From CAVQRB01 sp963715055 (GTDB lineage: Bacteria > Pseudomonadota > Alphaproteobacteria > Rhodobacterales > Rhodobacteraceae): DNA of 64,000 nucleotides. The notes below the pieces were generated by a model that saw only the letters and a program-made list of their open reading frames with translations, was not told the origin of the DNA and searched no databases. The translations under genes were made by a program, and so were the position numbers. The number at the start of each line of letters is the position of its first letter. The stretch's first letter is position 1. This document shows, one piece after another, positions 1-9,016 of the stretch. The stretch spans positions 124,001 through 188,000 of the forward strand of contig CAVQRB010000006.1 of NCBI GenBank assembly GCA_963715055.1. The letters run 5' to 3'.

Positions 1-722
1 CCTGGAACATTCACCGCGCGCGCGGTGCGGACGGGCGTGTAGACCCGGGCCGGATCATGCAGGTGATCTCGAACGAGATCGCGGGCGTGGTCCCCGATGT
101 CCTCGCCCTGCAGGAGGCCGACGCTCAAGAGCCACCCTATGCAGGGCTGCTCGACATGGCGCATATCGAAGCGGCTACCGGGCTGCACTCGGTGCACCGG
201 GAGCCCGAGAGCCGCTGGGGCTCGGAAAGTCATGGGTTTCTCGGGACCATTCTCCTCCTGCACCCCGAATTTCAGCTGCACCGGCTGGAACTCGTCGATC
301 TGCCCGGTCACTATCCGCGCGGCGCCGTGGTCGTCGAGGCGCACCGCCACGGGTGCGATCTGCGAATCATCGCGACGCATCTGTCCTTGCTGCAAGGGCT
401 CAGGGCGCTACAGATGCGCACTCTGGGCCAGCACATCGCGCGCCGCCCGCGCATGCGCACGCTTTTGGTGGGTGATCTGAACGAGTGGCGCCCCTGGGGC
501 GGACTGGCGCTGTCGCGGCGTTTCTTCGGCTCGACCCTGCGCGGCCCGGCGGTGCCGAGCTTTCCGGCTCGACGTCCCTTCCTGTCGCTCGACCGTATCC
601 TGAGTGACGACGCCGGGGGAGTAACGGACGTGCGGGCGCTCGACAGCCCGCAGATCCGCCTTGCCTCCGATCACCGCCCCCTGACGGGCCGGATCGCAGT
701 GACACCGGGGGATCGCATCTGA
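1..722 (+). CDS. Endonuclease/exonuclease/phosphatase family protein, 5' end cut by window
   Basis: The frame is open at the left edge. From base 3 it reads W-N-I-H-R, the opening beta-strand motif of the EEP (DNase I-like) fold, so only a few residues are missing. About 239 residues are visible. The family signatures GDLNEW (around 471-488) and SDHRPL near the C-terminus supply the metal-binding and catalytic Asp, Asn and His. EEP proteins cleave phosphoester bonds in nucleic acids, inositol phosphates or phospholipids. The next genes are a CDP-alcohol phosphatidyltransferase and a membrane sulfatase-fold enzyme, so a lipid or phosphodiester substrate is more likely than DNA; this is inferred from context only. 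The gap of about 100 bp to the next gene shows no terminator. Confidence 0.85.
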   Translation, partial: WNIHRARGADGRVDPGRIMQVISNEIAGVVPDVLALQEADAQEPPYAGLLDMAHIEAATGLHSVHREPESRWGSESHGFLGTILLLHPEFQLHRLELVDLPGHYPRGAVVVEAHRHGCDLRIIATHLSLLQGLRALQMRTLGQHIARRPRMRTLLVGDLNEWRPWGGLALSRRFFGSTLRGPAVPSFPARRPFLSLDRILSDDAGGVTDVRALDSPQIRLASDHRPLTGRIAVTPGDRI

Positions 723-821
723 TGGCATCGATGTGTCCTGTCGGGTGGTTGAAATCGCTTTGTAAACTCTACATGACGCAGGATGTTCGATGAAGCAGCG
801 CCTCCTTGCAGGAAACCGGTC

Positions 822-1571
822 ATGACAGCGACCTCCAGACTTCTGACAGCCCTGCCGGTACGAGGTGTCGTGGGCGCGCGTCGACAGGCGGGGGTTCTGA
901 TCGGTTTGCTCGCGCCCCTGGTTTTCATCGGGGCCGTTGCCCTCGACCCGGCGCATGGGGTGGCGGCTGCCGGTGTCGCCACGGTGCTCTTCGGCGCGGC
1001 GGGACTGGTCGCGCTCCATGCCATGGGGCGCTACGATAGCGCCCACGCCGGTTTTGGTGCCGCCAATTCGGTCACGCTCATTCGGCTTGCCTTGCTCTGT
1101 CTCCTGTCCGTCGGGCTGATCCGGAGCGAGGTATTGGCAACATCGGGCCTCCTGGTCTTCGCCATCGCGGTCTTTGCCCTGTCGCTCGATGGTCTGGACG
1201 GGTGGCTGGCGCGCCGCCTGGGCACGGCCACCGCCTTCGGCGCGCGTTTCGACATGGAGGTCGATGCAGCGCTCGCCTGCCTGCTGTCGCTGGTGCTGCT
1301 CGTGTCCGGGCGGGTCGGGCCCGAAATCCTTCTGCTCGGCGTGATCCGCTATGTCTTCGTCGCCGCCGGCATGATCTGGCCCTGGCTCAAGGCGCCCTTG
1401 CCGGAGCGTTTCGGCCGCAAACTGGTCTGCGTCGTCCAGATCGCAACGCTTTGCCTTCTGCTCCTGCCGGGAGTGCCGCCCCTCGCCGCGCAAGGGCTGG
1501 TGATCGGGACCGCGGGCCTTTTGCTGTGGTCTTTTGGCCGCGACACGCTCTATCTCGCGAGACACCGGTGA
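822..1571 (+). CDS. CDP-alcohol phosphatidyltransferase family protein
   Basis: The 249-residue membrane protein contains the complete family signature DG-x2-AR-x8-G-x3-D-x3-D, read as DGWLAR...G...D...D at about 1198-1266. These Asp residues bind the metal and the CDP-alcohol. About five or six hydrophobic segments surround it. The enzyme moves a phosphatidyl or phospho-alcohol group from a CDP-linked donor to an alcohol acceptor, making a phosphodiester in the inner membrane. I chose ATG 822 over the in-frame ATG at 783 because AGGAA lies seven bases before it. Its TGA overlaps the GTG of the next gene by four bases (GTGA), which suggests translational coupling. The acceptor cannot be read from the sequence. 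Confidence 0.88.
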   Translation: MTATSRLLTALPVRGVVGARRQAGVLIGLLAPLVFIGAVALDPAHGVAAAGVATVLFGAAGLVALHAMGRYDSAHAGFGAANSVTLIRLALLCLLSVGLIRSEVLATSGLLVFAIAVFALSLDGLDGWLARRLGTATAFGARFDMEVDAALACLLSLVLLVSGRVGPEILLLGVIRYVFVAAGMIWPWLKAPLPERFGRKLVCVVQIATLCLLLLPGVPPLAAQGLVIGTAGLLLWSFGRDTLYLARHR

Positions 1572-3200
1572 AACCTTTCCTCGGGTCGCGCGTGTTTCGA
1601 CTGCTGGTCGCGGCATTGGCACTCTATGCGCTGCTGGCCGTGCCGTCCTCGAAGGACGCCCTTGCAGCGGCCTTCACGCGCTTTCCGCTCGAGTGGGCCG
1701 TGATCGTTCTGGCCGTTCTGGTCTGGCCGTCGATGGTGCGCGCCACGCCTGCCGTGGCAATCGCGCTGAGCGCCGTGATCGTTCTGGTCTCGGTGCTGAA
1801 AGCGGTCGACATCGCGATGCTCACCTCGCTGAACCGGCCTTTCAATGCGGTCGTGGACATGTTTCTGGTCAGGGCCGGGCTGAACGTGCTTCAAGGCAGC
1901 ATCGGCACTGCCGCGACCGCTCTGGTGATCGTCCTCGCGGCCCTCCTGCTTTTCGGTATTGGCTTTACGGTCTATCTGGCGCTGCGGTCCATCGCTGCGG
2001 TCACGCTTGCCGGCGCGACCCGCGCGCTTGCGGCCGTGGGACTGCTCGCCGCCCTCCTGCTGTCGCTGGCCGATCTGGGGCAGGCGCGAGGTGCCTGGCG
2101 GGCGCCGGTCGATCTGCCGGGCACTGCCATCAATGCCCGTGTCGTGGCGGAGCATCTTGCGCGCGGCAAGCGGGCGGTGGCGGATCTCCAGGCCTTCGGT
2201 GCCGTCGCGGCCCTCGATCCTTATGCGGATCGCACCGACCTTTTCGACCGCATGGCAGGACGCGATGTCATCTTCATTTATATCGAAAGCTACGGGCGTT
2301 CGAGTATCGACAATCCGCTTTATGCCGGCACGCATGTACCGACCCTGGCGCGCGCCGAGGCGCGTCTGAAGTCCGCGGGCTATGCCATGCAGACCGGTTG
2401 GCTGACGTCTCCGACGGCGGGCGGGCAAAGCTGGCTCGCCCATGGCACGCTCGCCTCGGGGCTGAAGACGACGGACCAGAGCCTCTATGGCGCAATGCTG
2501 GCCTCGGACCGACAGAGCCTCTTTCACCTCGCGCAAGCCTCGGGGTTCCGGACCGCAGCGGTGATGCCGGCGATCACGCTCGCCTGGCCCGAGGCGCTGA
2601 GGATGGGGTTCGACACGGTGCTGGCGGCGCAGGGATCTCAACTACGCGGGCCAGCCCTTCAACTGGGTGACCATGCCGGATCAATACACGCTCTCGGCCT
2701 TCGAGGCGTTGCTTCCGGAGGACGCGCGTGACGATTTCCTGCAGATCGCGCTGATCTCGTCGCATGCGCCCTGGGTCCCTGTGCCGCAGATGATCGACTG
2801 GGAGGACGTCGGTGATGGCACTGTCTTCGACCGCTGGGCCACCTCGGGCGATCCGCCGGCGGTGGTCTGGCGCGACCGCGACCGGGTCCGCGATCAGTAC
2901 CGTATGGCCGTCGACTACGCGCTCGAGGCCGCCTTGGGCTATGCTGCCCGCCGCGCGGATGCGCCGCTCTTCGTCATCCTCGGCGATCATCAACCCGCGG
3001 GCTTCGTCGCCGGGATCGAGAGCCGCGACGTGCCCGTGCATCTGATAGGCCCGCCCGAGTTGGTTGCCTTGGCCGCCGCCTGGGGCTGGCGCGACGGGCT
3101 TGTGCCCGACGCCGACACGCCTGTCTGGCCGATGGAGGATTTCCGCGATCAGTTCATCCGGGCATTTTCAACCTCGATCGTGCTCGGGAGTGACATGTGA
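1568..3200 (+). CDS. Membrane-anchored sulfatase/alkaline phosphatase-superfamily protein, frameshifted near 2631
   Basis: It starts at GTG 1568, overlapping the previous stop. The N-terminal 190 residues hold about five membrane segments. The C-terminal part is a sulfatase-fold domain with IYIESYGRSS (metal ligand and nucleophile region, about 2275-2304) and ILGDHQP (metal-binding Asp-His, about 2977-2997). This is the architecture of LtaS-like or phosphoethanolamine-transferase-like enzymes that move phospho-alcohol groups on the outer face of the inner membrane. As read, the frame breaks: after VLAAQ (about 2630) the protein runs off-family, while the +1 frame continues as DLNYAGQPFNWVTMPD. 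Removing one base, for example A2631, restores a 543-residue protein ending at the TGA that overlaps the next gene. A consensus error is likelier than decay. Confidence 0.82.
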
Positions 3201-4139
3201 CCCCGCGCGCAAGCTACCTGTTGCGTTTGGGGGCGACCCTTCTGCTCCTCGGCGCGCTGGCCCTGATCGTCGATGTCGAGGCGGCACTGATACGTCTGAG
3301 GCAAATGGACATGGTCTGGATCGCCGTCGCGATTGCCTGTTTCTCGCTACAGACGGTTCTGATGGCCTGGCGCTGGCAGATCACGGCGCAGCGCCTTGGC
3401 ACCTCCTTCGGACTTGGGGTCGCGGTGCGCGAATATTACCTCTCGCAGCTCGTGAACCTCTGTCTGCCGGGAGGCGTGCTGGGCGATGCGGGCCGCGCCT
3501 TGCGCATGTCCTGGCGTGAGGCGGGGGATGACGCGCTGGTCCGCGCCGCCCATGCGGTGATGATCGAGCGGCTGGCAGGACAGGTCGCGGTACTCGCTCT
3601 CGCCTTGCTCGGCCTGGGGCTTGCAGGATTGCGCGGGTTGATCGATTGGCCCGACTGGGTGCCCGTTGCGCTGGCCTGTGCGATACTGGCCCTTCTGGCC
3701 TTGGCGCTGGTGTTCGGCCTGCTCTGGTGGCGCAGCGGCGCACTTCGACGGTTCGTCATGTCCGTGAGGATCTCCGTCCTGTCTCCCGCCGTGGTTGTAC
3801 GGCAGATCTGGTTGTCTGCCGTGATCGCGCTGCTGATGGTCGGAGCCTTCGTGGCCTGCGCCCGCGCCACCGGCACGGTTCTGCCGTTGGCGGTGGCGCT
3901 CGGTCTCGTGCCGATCATCCTGACCGCGATGATGCTGCCCTTCTCTGTGGGTGGATGGGGCTTGCGCGAGGGTGCTGCGGCAGCACTCTTCCCGCTCTTC
4001 GGCGCGACAGCAGCGTCCGGCGTGGCCGCCGGTAGTCGCCTATGGGCTGGCGCTGATGATCGCCTGCATGCCGGGTCTGCTCGTCATTCCGTTCGAACGT
4101 CGGGCGGAGGCCGAGGCTGCCAAGGCTATCCGTCGCTGA
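3197..4139 (+). CDS. Lysylphosphatidylglycerol synthase-type (LPG_synthase_TM/flippase-like) membrane protein, frameshifted near 4031
   Basis: This integral membrane protein starts at GTG 3197, sharing GTGA with the upstream stop. It has about eight hydrophobic segments and the motifs QLVNLCLPGGVLGDAGRA and FSVGGWGLREGAAA, typical of the LPG_synthase_TM/UPF0104 family (AglD/MprF-like flippase domain). The frame is lost after SGVAAG. In the +1 frame the natural ending reads VVAYGLALMIACMPG and stops at 4139. One extra G in the GG at 4031-4032 explains the break; the corrected length is 313 residues. The family is associated with transport or modification of lipid-linked groups, which fits its CDP-alcohol and sulfatase-fold neighbours. 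It converges with the glycosyltransferase gene, leaving four bases between stops. Confidence 0.8.
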
Positions 4140-4143
4140 GCGG

Positions 4144-5199
4144 CTAGGCGAGGGAGATGATCTTGTCGCGGACCAGCCGCGCCGCCTCGGGCCAGGTGGC
4201 GAGCCCCTCCGCGGCTTTTCGGCTGGCTCGGGCGCAGGAGGCCCGCAAGGTCGCATCCGTCAACATGCGGCGCAAGGCTCCGGCAAAGGCCTCCGGTTCG
4301 TCGGGGGTGACAAGAAGCCCTGCGCCGGTACCAACGGTTTCCGGCACGGCGCCGGCGGTCGTGCTGACGATCGGCAAGCCGTGGCACATGGCCTCGCCGA
4401 AAACGATGCCGTAGCCTTCGTAGCGGGTGGCGAGGGCGAAAAGCGTGGCGTCCCGGAAGCGCCGCTGAAGCGCATCGCCGCCGATCTCCCCGGAGAAGCG
4501 CACGCGCCCCACAAGGCCCAGATCCGAGGCAAGCGTGCTCAGCGCGTCCAAGGCGCCGCCTTCATGGTCGCGCCCCACGATGTCTGCCTGCCATTCGAGA
4601 TCGGTGATCCTTGCCAGTGCCCGCAACAGAACGTCATGCCCCTTGCGCCGAGCCAGCAGGCCAACGGAAAGGATCAAAGGTGGTTCGGCCTTCGCGGGCA
4701 CGGGCGCATCGCCGGCGTCGGGCCGGTCGAAACCGGGTCGCACGACTGTGATCTTTGAAGGAACAACGTCGTACTGTGCTTCGAGGATGCCTGCCGTGTG
4801 GCCGCTTGTGACGAAGACATGACGCGCAAGACCCAGATTGACCTTCTCGCGTTCTGCGAAGGCGCGGGACGTTGCCGGGTCAAGCCCGGGTTCCAGCGCA
4901 AGCGGATGATGCACCAGCGCAAAGAGCGGCGCGGCCACCTCTTTGAGCCCCTGCGGATCGAGTGCGGCAAACCCCAGCCCATCGACCAGAGCGGGACAGT
5001 CTGCGGGCAGGGCGCGCAATTGGTCGAGCGCTGCGAGGGCATCGCGCTGGCTCGGCTGTGGAAAGCTCTCGCCCCAGGCCATGTGCCTGATCTCGATGCC
5101 CAGATCAGACAGTGCGTTACAGAGTTTCAGATCGTAGAGATAGCCGCCGGTGAGCGTGCGGATATCGCCGGGCACGGCAAAGGCGATCACGGAAGTCAA
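4144..5199 (-). CDS. Glycosyltransferase family 4 (GT-B) protein
   Basis: A GT-B glycosyltransferase of about 351 residues that moves a sugar from an activated donor. The C-terminal domain shows PLILSVGLLARRKGHDVLLRA and the donor-binding EGYGIVFGEAMCHGLPIV, the E-x7-E signature of group 1/GT4 enzymes. The N-terminal domain opens with IAFAVPGDIRTLTGGYLYDL. No ATG is present at the start. TTG 5199 overlaps the upstream stop as TTGA and is chosen, with GTG 5190 as an alternative. It ends the minus-strand operon that includes the IMPase-like and MDR genes. The acceptor is unknown; the neighbours allow either a lipid or a small pterin-like molecule. Confidence 0.85.
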   Translation of the reverse strand: MTSVIAFAVPGDIRTLTGGYLYDLKLCNALSDLGIEIRHMAWGESFPQPSQRDALAALDQLRALPADCPALVDGLGFAALDPQGLKEVAAPLFALVHHPLALEPGLDPATSRAFAEREKVNLGLARHVFVTSGHTAGILEAQYDVVPSKITVVRPGFDRPDAGDAPVPAKAEPPLILSVGLLARRKGHDVLLRALARITDLEWQADIVGRDHEGGALDALSTLASDLGLVGRVRFSGEIGGDALQRRFRDATLFALATRYEGYGIVFGEAMCHGLPIVSTTAGAVPETVGTGAGLLVTPDEPEAFAGALRRMLTDATLRASCARASRKAAEGLATWPEAARLVRDKIISLA

Positions 5200-6077
5200 A
5201 CCCGACCCCCCGCGGGCGCGCCTGCCTGCGGTTCGGCACCTGCGGTCGCGGGTTGCCGGGTCCTGTCGATCAGCCTGAGGAGTTCGGGCCCGAGATCGGC
5301 GTTGCTGGCCAGCAGCGAGCCCGAGGCCAGAACGGGTGCGTCCGGCCAGAGCGGTGCGACATGGCCACCGGCCTCCTGCACCAGCAACATTCCCGCGGCA
5401 ACGTCCCACGGCCCCAGGTTGCGTTCCCAATAGGCATCGAGCCTGCCCGCCGCCACATAGGCAAGATCGAGCGCTGCCGAGCCCCATCGACGCACCCCGG
5501 CGGTGCGCGGCATCAGCCGGTCCATGTCGCTCAGCGCGTTTGCAAGGTAAGTCGTTCGACCGCCGGCGGGCACGCCTGTGGCGAGGATCGCCGCGCGCAA
5601 CGGCACATCCTTCGAGACACGTATCGCCGCGCCGTTCAGACGGGCGCCTCTGCCCTTTTCGGCAACGAATGTCTCCGATTTCGCGGGGTCGTGGATCACG
5701 CCGCAGAGTACGTCGTCACCCTTGCACAGAGCGATCGACACGGCCCAATGCGGCAGGCCCTTGAGGAAGTTCGTGGTCCCGTCGAGAGGATCGACGATCC
5801 ATCTCAGGCCGTCTTCGGCCCCATGCCCGCGTCGGACGCCGCTTTCCTCGCCGAGCCAGCCGTAGCCGGGGCAGTCTCGCTCGAGGCTTTCGCAGATCAT
5901 GGCCTCCGCCGTGCGATCCGCTTCCGAGACGAAGTCACCGGCTGATTTTTCCTCGACCCGGAGCGCCCCACGGGCTGCCGAGGTCTCGCGCAGGTAGCGG
6001 CCCGCGCTCAATGCGGCGGACACCGCCGCCTGCAAATCCCGCGATGCTCCCGGGGGCAACAGGTCTTGCGCCTGCAT
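5196..6077 (-). CDS. Inositol monophosphatase family protein
   Basis: A Mg-dependent phosphatase of the IMPase/FBPase/CysQ superfamily, 293 residues. All three metal-site motifs are present: GEESG (about 5839-5853), DPLDGTTNF (about 5773-5799) and GPWDVAAG (about 5400-5423). These remove phosphate from sugar alcohol phosphates, nucleotides such as PAP, or related molecules. ATG 6077 is chosen because AGAGGG precedes it at good spacing; the earlier in-frame TTG at 6083 overlaps the upstream TGA but has no room for a ribosome site. The gene is tightly coupled to the MDR dehydrogenase before it and the glycosyltransferase after it. In this setting it may dephosphorylate an intermediate of the cluster rather than inositol phosphate. 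Confidence 0.88.
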   Translation of the reverse strand: MQAQDLLPPGASRDLQAAVSAALSAGRYLRETSAARGALRVEEKSAGDFVSEADRTAEAMICESLERDCPGYGWLGEESGVRRGHGAEDGLRWIVDPLDGTTNFLKGLPHWAVSIALCKGDDVLCGVIHDPAKSETFVAEKGRGARLNGAAIRVSKDVPLRAAILATGVPAGGRTTYLANALSDMDRLMPRTAGVRRWGSAALDLAYVAAGRLDAYWERNLGPWDVAAGMLLVQEAGGHVAPLWPDAPVLASGSLLASNADLGPELLRLIDRTRQPATAGAEPQAGAPAGGRV

Positions 6078-6079
6078 GG

Positions 6080-7060
6080 TCAATCGCCCTCTTCATAGCG
6101 CACCCGGTGGCACAGGGTTCCCGGATCCCGCAGGATCGTGCCGTATCGTTCGGCCAGTTTGGAAAAGGGCGTTTCGCCGGAGATCAGGGCGTCGAGGGCG
6201 GGATCGACGAGCAAGGACAACGCCTTCTCCAGTCGCCGGCGGTACGTCCAGCGCGCTGCCTGATCTGGCGGGATCCGGCCGACCTGTGAACTGACGAGGC
6301 GCAGCCGGCGCTGGTGGAACCGTCCGCCAAGCGGAACCTCCGTGGTGCCCGATCCGTACCAGCTGGCCTCCACGATGTTGGCTTCGGTCCCCGCCAGCGA
6401 CACTGCAAGCGCGAGGCCTGCGGTGGAGGCCGAGGCGTGGACCACCACGTCCGCCTCGCCCGGTGCGGCCTCGGGCAGGGCGAAATCGCATCCGAGCTGA
6501 TGCGCCAGCGACGCGCGCCCGCCATCGAGATCGACAAGGCAAACTTCCGTGCCGGGGATCCGTGCGGCAAGGTACCCCACCAGAGCGCCCACCACGCCGC
6601 AGCCGATCACTGCAACCCGGTCGCCGGGACGCAGGTTTGCATCCCAGACGATGTTGAGCGCGGTTTCCATGTTGGCGGCCAGTACGGCGCGGCCTGCGGG
6701 AACGCCCTCGGGCAGCGCGAAGAGCACTTTGGCAGGGCAAGTGAACCGCGCCTGATGCGGAAAGAGCGCAAAGACCAGCTCACCCTGGTGTCCGGGCTCG
6801 CAGATCCGACCGACCGCCGCATAGCCGTATTTGACAGGAAAGGGAAAATCGCCTTCCTGGAAAGGCGCGCGCATGGTCGCGAATTCGCTTTCCGGCACGC
6901 GCCCGTCGAACACGAGCCTTTCGGTGCCGCGGCTGATCCCGGTGAAAAGCGTTTCGACCTCAACGCAGTCATCGCTCCGGTCCAGAACGGTTTCGCGGAT
7001 TTCGGCCAGACCGGCCCCGGCGATCCAAAGCGCTTGGGTCGTTTCCGCGGGTTCCCTCAA
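6080..7060 (-). CDS. Zinc-type medium-chain alcohol dehydrogenase/reductase-like protein
   Basis: A medium-chain dehydrogenase of about 326 residues. The GroES-like half carries TGISRGTERLVFDG and KYGYAAVGRI; the Rossmann half has VIGCGVVGALVGYLAARIPG followed by VDLD for dinucleotide binding. The classic zinc-ligand spacing is not obvious, so a quinone-reductase-like or atypical MDR is possible. No ATG lies near the expected N-terminus. TTG 7060 is the best in-frame start, and an ACG fourteen bases from a purine-rich run would give the family-like opening TQALWIAG. The stop overlaps the IMPase-like gene region. Substrate unknown; it probably acts on the product of the pterin-like enzymes upstream. 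Confidence 0.78.
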   Translation of the reverse strand: MREPAETTQALWIAGAGLAEIRETVLDRSDDCVEVETLFTGISRGTERLVFDGRVPESEFATMRAPFQEGDFPFPVKYGYAAVGRICEPGHQGELVFALFPHQARFTCPAKVLFALPEGVPAGRAVLAANMETALNIVWDANLRPGDRVAVIGCGVVGALVGYLAARIPGTEVCLVDLDGGRASLAHQLGCDFALPEAAPGEADVVVHASASTAGLALAVSLAGTEANIVEASWYGSGTTEVPLGGRFHQRRLRLVSSQVGRIPPDQAARWTYRRRLEKALSLLVDPALDALISGETPFSKLAERYGTILRDPGTLCHRVRYEEGD

Positions 7061-7328
7061 GGCGCAACCGCCCGAAACAGTGCGGGCGCAGAGCGGTTTC
7101 TGTCCTGTCGGATTGCGGTTTTGGTATTCCGTTTTTGCGGGTCTGAGATTTGCCGTTCCGCGGGATCGTTGGTTGCAACTGGCGTAGCGGCTCGGGGATC
7201 TGCGAGGCAATCAATCGGTTTCATTGTCGAGGCCCATGTCTGTCCGTGTCTGTTCATGTTTGTCCGTCACCGGAGATACGCTGCAATTGGAGCCGCGCTG
7301 TTCCTCGCTGCCAATGTCCTTCAAAGGC

Positions 7329-8144
7329 CTAGCGACCATCCACATGCGCGGCTTGTCTCATGGCAGTGCTCGCGCCGGTTGTCGTGTTGAGCGCACAATC
7401 AAAAAGCACATCCGACCCCAGGCCGTAAATCCGCGTCTCCGGTCGCCGCGCCTCGGCCAGGGTTGCCACAGGGCTCACATTGAACCCTTGCGGGCCCGAA
7501 CCGATCAGCAAGGGGGCCACCGCCACATGCAGCCGCGTCAGGGAATTGGCTTCGAGGAATTGTGCGATGGTGATCGCGCCGCCTTCGATCAGCAGGCGGT
7601 TCAGTCCGATCCCGGCGAGGGCCGCGACGATATCCTTGGGTGCGATCCAGTGGTTGCGCGGCAGGCGGATGACTTCCACCCCCTTCGGTCGCTTCCTGTC
7701 GACGGTCTGGATGACAATCCGGCGGGCGGTGTCGTCATGGAGCAGGTCGATGTCATCGGGAAGTCGCCCGTTTGGGTCGATCACCACACGGGCCGGGTTC
7801 TCGCCCTTGACCAGCCGCACCGTGAGCCGAGGGTTGTCATGCAGCGCCGTCTTGACCCCGATCACCACGGCATCGGCAAGCGCCCGCATCCGGTGCAGAT
7901 GCGCGAGCCCGTCCGGGCCGGACACGTTCTGCGCGTCGCCTGTCACCGTAGCGATGCGCCCGTCGAGCGATTGGCCGATCTGGGCCACGACGCTCCGGTT
8001 GCCCTGCGGTCTGGCGAGCGCGCCGTAGAGCGCCAGCGACTGTTGCTCGCCCGGCGACCATGTTCCGCAGCACAGGCAGGCGTCGCTGGACCGCGCGGCC
8101 AGTATCCTGTCCCAGACTTTCGGTGTCACGTCGACGAAGTGCAT
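7329..8144 (-). CDS. RibD C-terminal-type (dihydrofolate reductase-like) reductase
   Basis: A 271-residue protein. The C-terminal 200 residues match the RibD_C/DHFR-like fold: SLDGRIAT, GPDGLAHLHRMRALADA, DNPRLTVR, PARVVIDPNGR and LLIEGG are the standard NADPH- and substrate-binding blocks of the pyrimidine reductase of riboflavin synthesis. The N-terminal 60 residues contain DACLCCG but no deaminase HAE...PCxxC motif, so this is a stand-alone reductase. ATG 8144 has AGGAGAT five bases upstream, which decides the start. It sits between methyltransferase and MDR genes, suggesting reduction of a ribosylated pyrimidine or pterin-like intermediate. It could be mistaken for a riboflavin gene, but no other rib gene is nearby. 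Confidence 0.85.
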   Translation of the reverse strand: MHFVDVTPKVWDRILAARSSDACLCCGTWSPGEQQSLALYGALARPQGNRSVVAQIGQSLDGRIATVTGDAQNVSGPDGLAHLHRMRALADAVVIGVKTALHDNPRLTVRLVKGENPARVVIDPNGRLPDDIDLLHDDTARRIVIQTVDRKRPKGVEVIRLPRNHWIAPKDIVAALAGIGLNRLLIEGGAITIAQFLEANSLTRLHVAVAPLLIGSGPQGFNVSPVATLAEARRPETRIYGLGSDVLFDCALNTTTGASTAMRQAAHVDGR

Positions 8145-8241
8145 CAAGATCTCCTGCGGGTGGTCAACATGGGTGCGACCGACCGCGCCGTGCCGGCCAA
8201 CCGACCAATAAAAATGACAAATAGGGCGTCCATCCGGGTTG

Positions 8242-9015
8242 TCACATTCCACCCTTGCCGGGCAGTGCCAGCACATCGGTATGGCCGATGACGGCCCTTG
8301 TCCGATCCGCAAGGTCAATGCGGGTGGCGGTCCATGCGGCGGCGTCGGGATGCCCCGCTTCCGCCGCGGCCTGCCCGATGCCCTCGATCAGCGCGCATTG
8401 CAACGCCCGCTGGTCCGGCGTGATGATCCAGGGGCTTTGCGCCGTTGCCACGTCAAACTGGCAATCCTCGAAGAGTTGCACTGCCACGGCACCGGCATCC
8501 GGCCCCAGTGCCTTGCCAAGCCCCTTGTCACCGCGCTGATGGTCGTTGAAACGGGCCGCGATCGTTGCGTCCGCATCATGCGCCGGGGTCCAGCTCATCC
8601 GCCCATCGAAGTTGAGTGCTGCATAAAAGGCGATCCCTTGATGGTGCAGACGTGCCGCAAGTGCTGCGACCCAGTCGTGCGGCATCAGGTCCAGCAAGGC
8701 GGAAGCCGTCACAAGGCTGACACCGTCGAGGGGCAGGGCTTCGAGGTCGCCGAGATCGCCCCGCACCACCTCAGCGTCCGGATGCCGTGCTTGCGCCACT
8801 TCCAGAAGCGCAGGGTCGTTGTCGAAGAGCCGCCAGGCAAGATTTTCATGCCCCAAATTCCCGAATGCCCGCGCCGTGGCACCCGTTCCGCAGCCGAGGT
8901 CGAGGATGTAGCCTCCGCCCGCCACGCATTCGGCGGCCCGGTGCAGCATCGGGACATCGCGGGCGGCCCGGTCCGCCGGTTCGCGCAACGTCAGCCAGTC
9001 GACGGAGAACCCCAT
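8242..9015 (-). CDS. Class I SAM-dependent methyltransferase
   Basis: A 257-residue protein with the SAM-binding motif I LDLGCGTGATARAF at about residues 40-53, an acidic motif II (LFDNDPALLEVA) and motif III (VRGDLGDLEALPL). Later blocks ASALLDLMPHDWV and FYAALNFDGRMSW resemble methyltransferases of small metabolites rather than of nucleic acids. ATG 9015 lies one base after the stop of the PTPS-like gene, so the two are co-transcribed. It would methylate an intermediate or the end product of this pterin/glycosyl cluster. The substrate is not predictable from sequence. Confidence 0.85.
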   Translation of the reverse strand: MGFSVDWLTLREPADRAARDVPMLHRAAECVAGGGYILDLGCGTGATARAFGNLGHENLAWRLFDNDPALLEVAQARHPDAEVVRGDLGDLEALPLDGVSLVTASALLDLMPHDWVAALAARLHHQGIAFYAALNFDGRMSWTPAHDADATIAARFNDHQRGDKGLGKALGPDAGAVAVQLFEDCQFDVATAQSPWIITPDQRALQCALIEGIGQAAAEAGHPDAAAWTATRIDLADRTRAVIGHTDVLALPGKGGM

Positions 9016-9016
9016 C

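Noticed and set aside
4729..4745. Sequence resembling a tRNA T-arm
   Set aside because: No acceptor stem or anticodon arm can be folded around it, and it lies inside the glycosyltransferase gene.
7329..8144. Riboflavin biosynthesis gene ribD
   Set aside because: Only the reductase half is present, the deaminase zinc motif is absent, and no other rib gene is adjacent.
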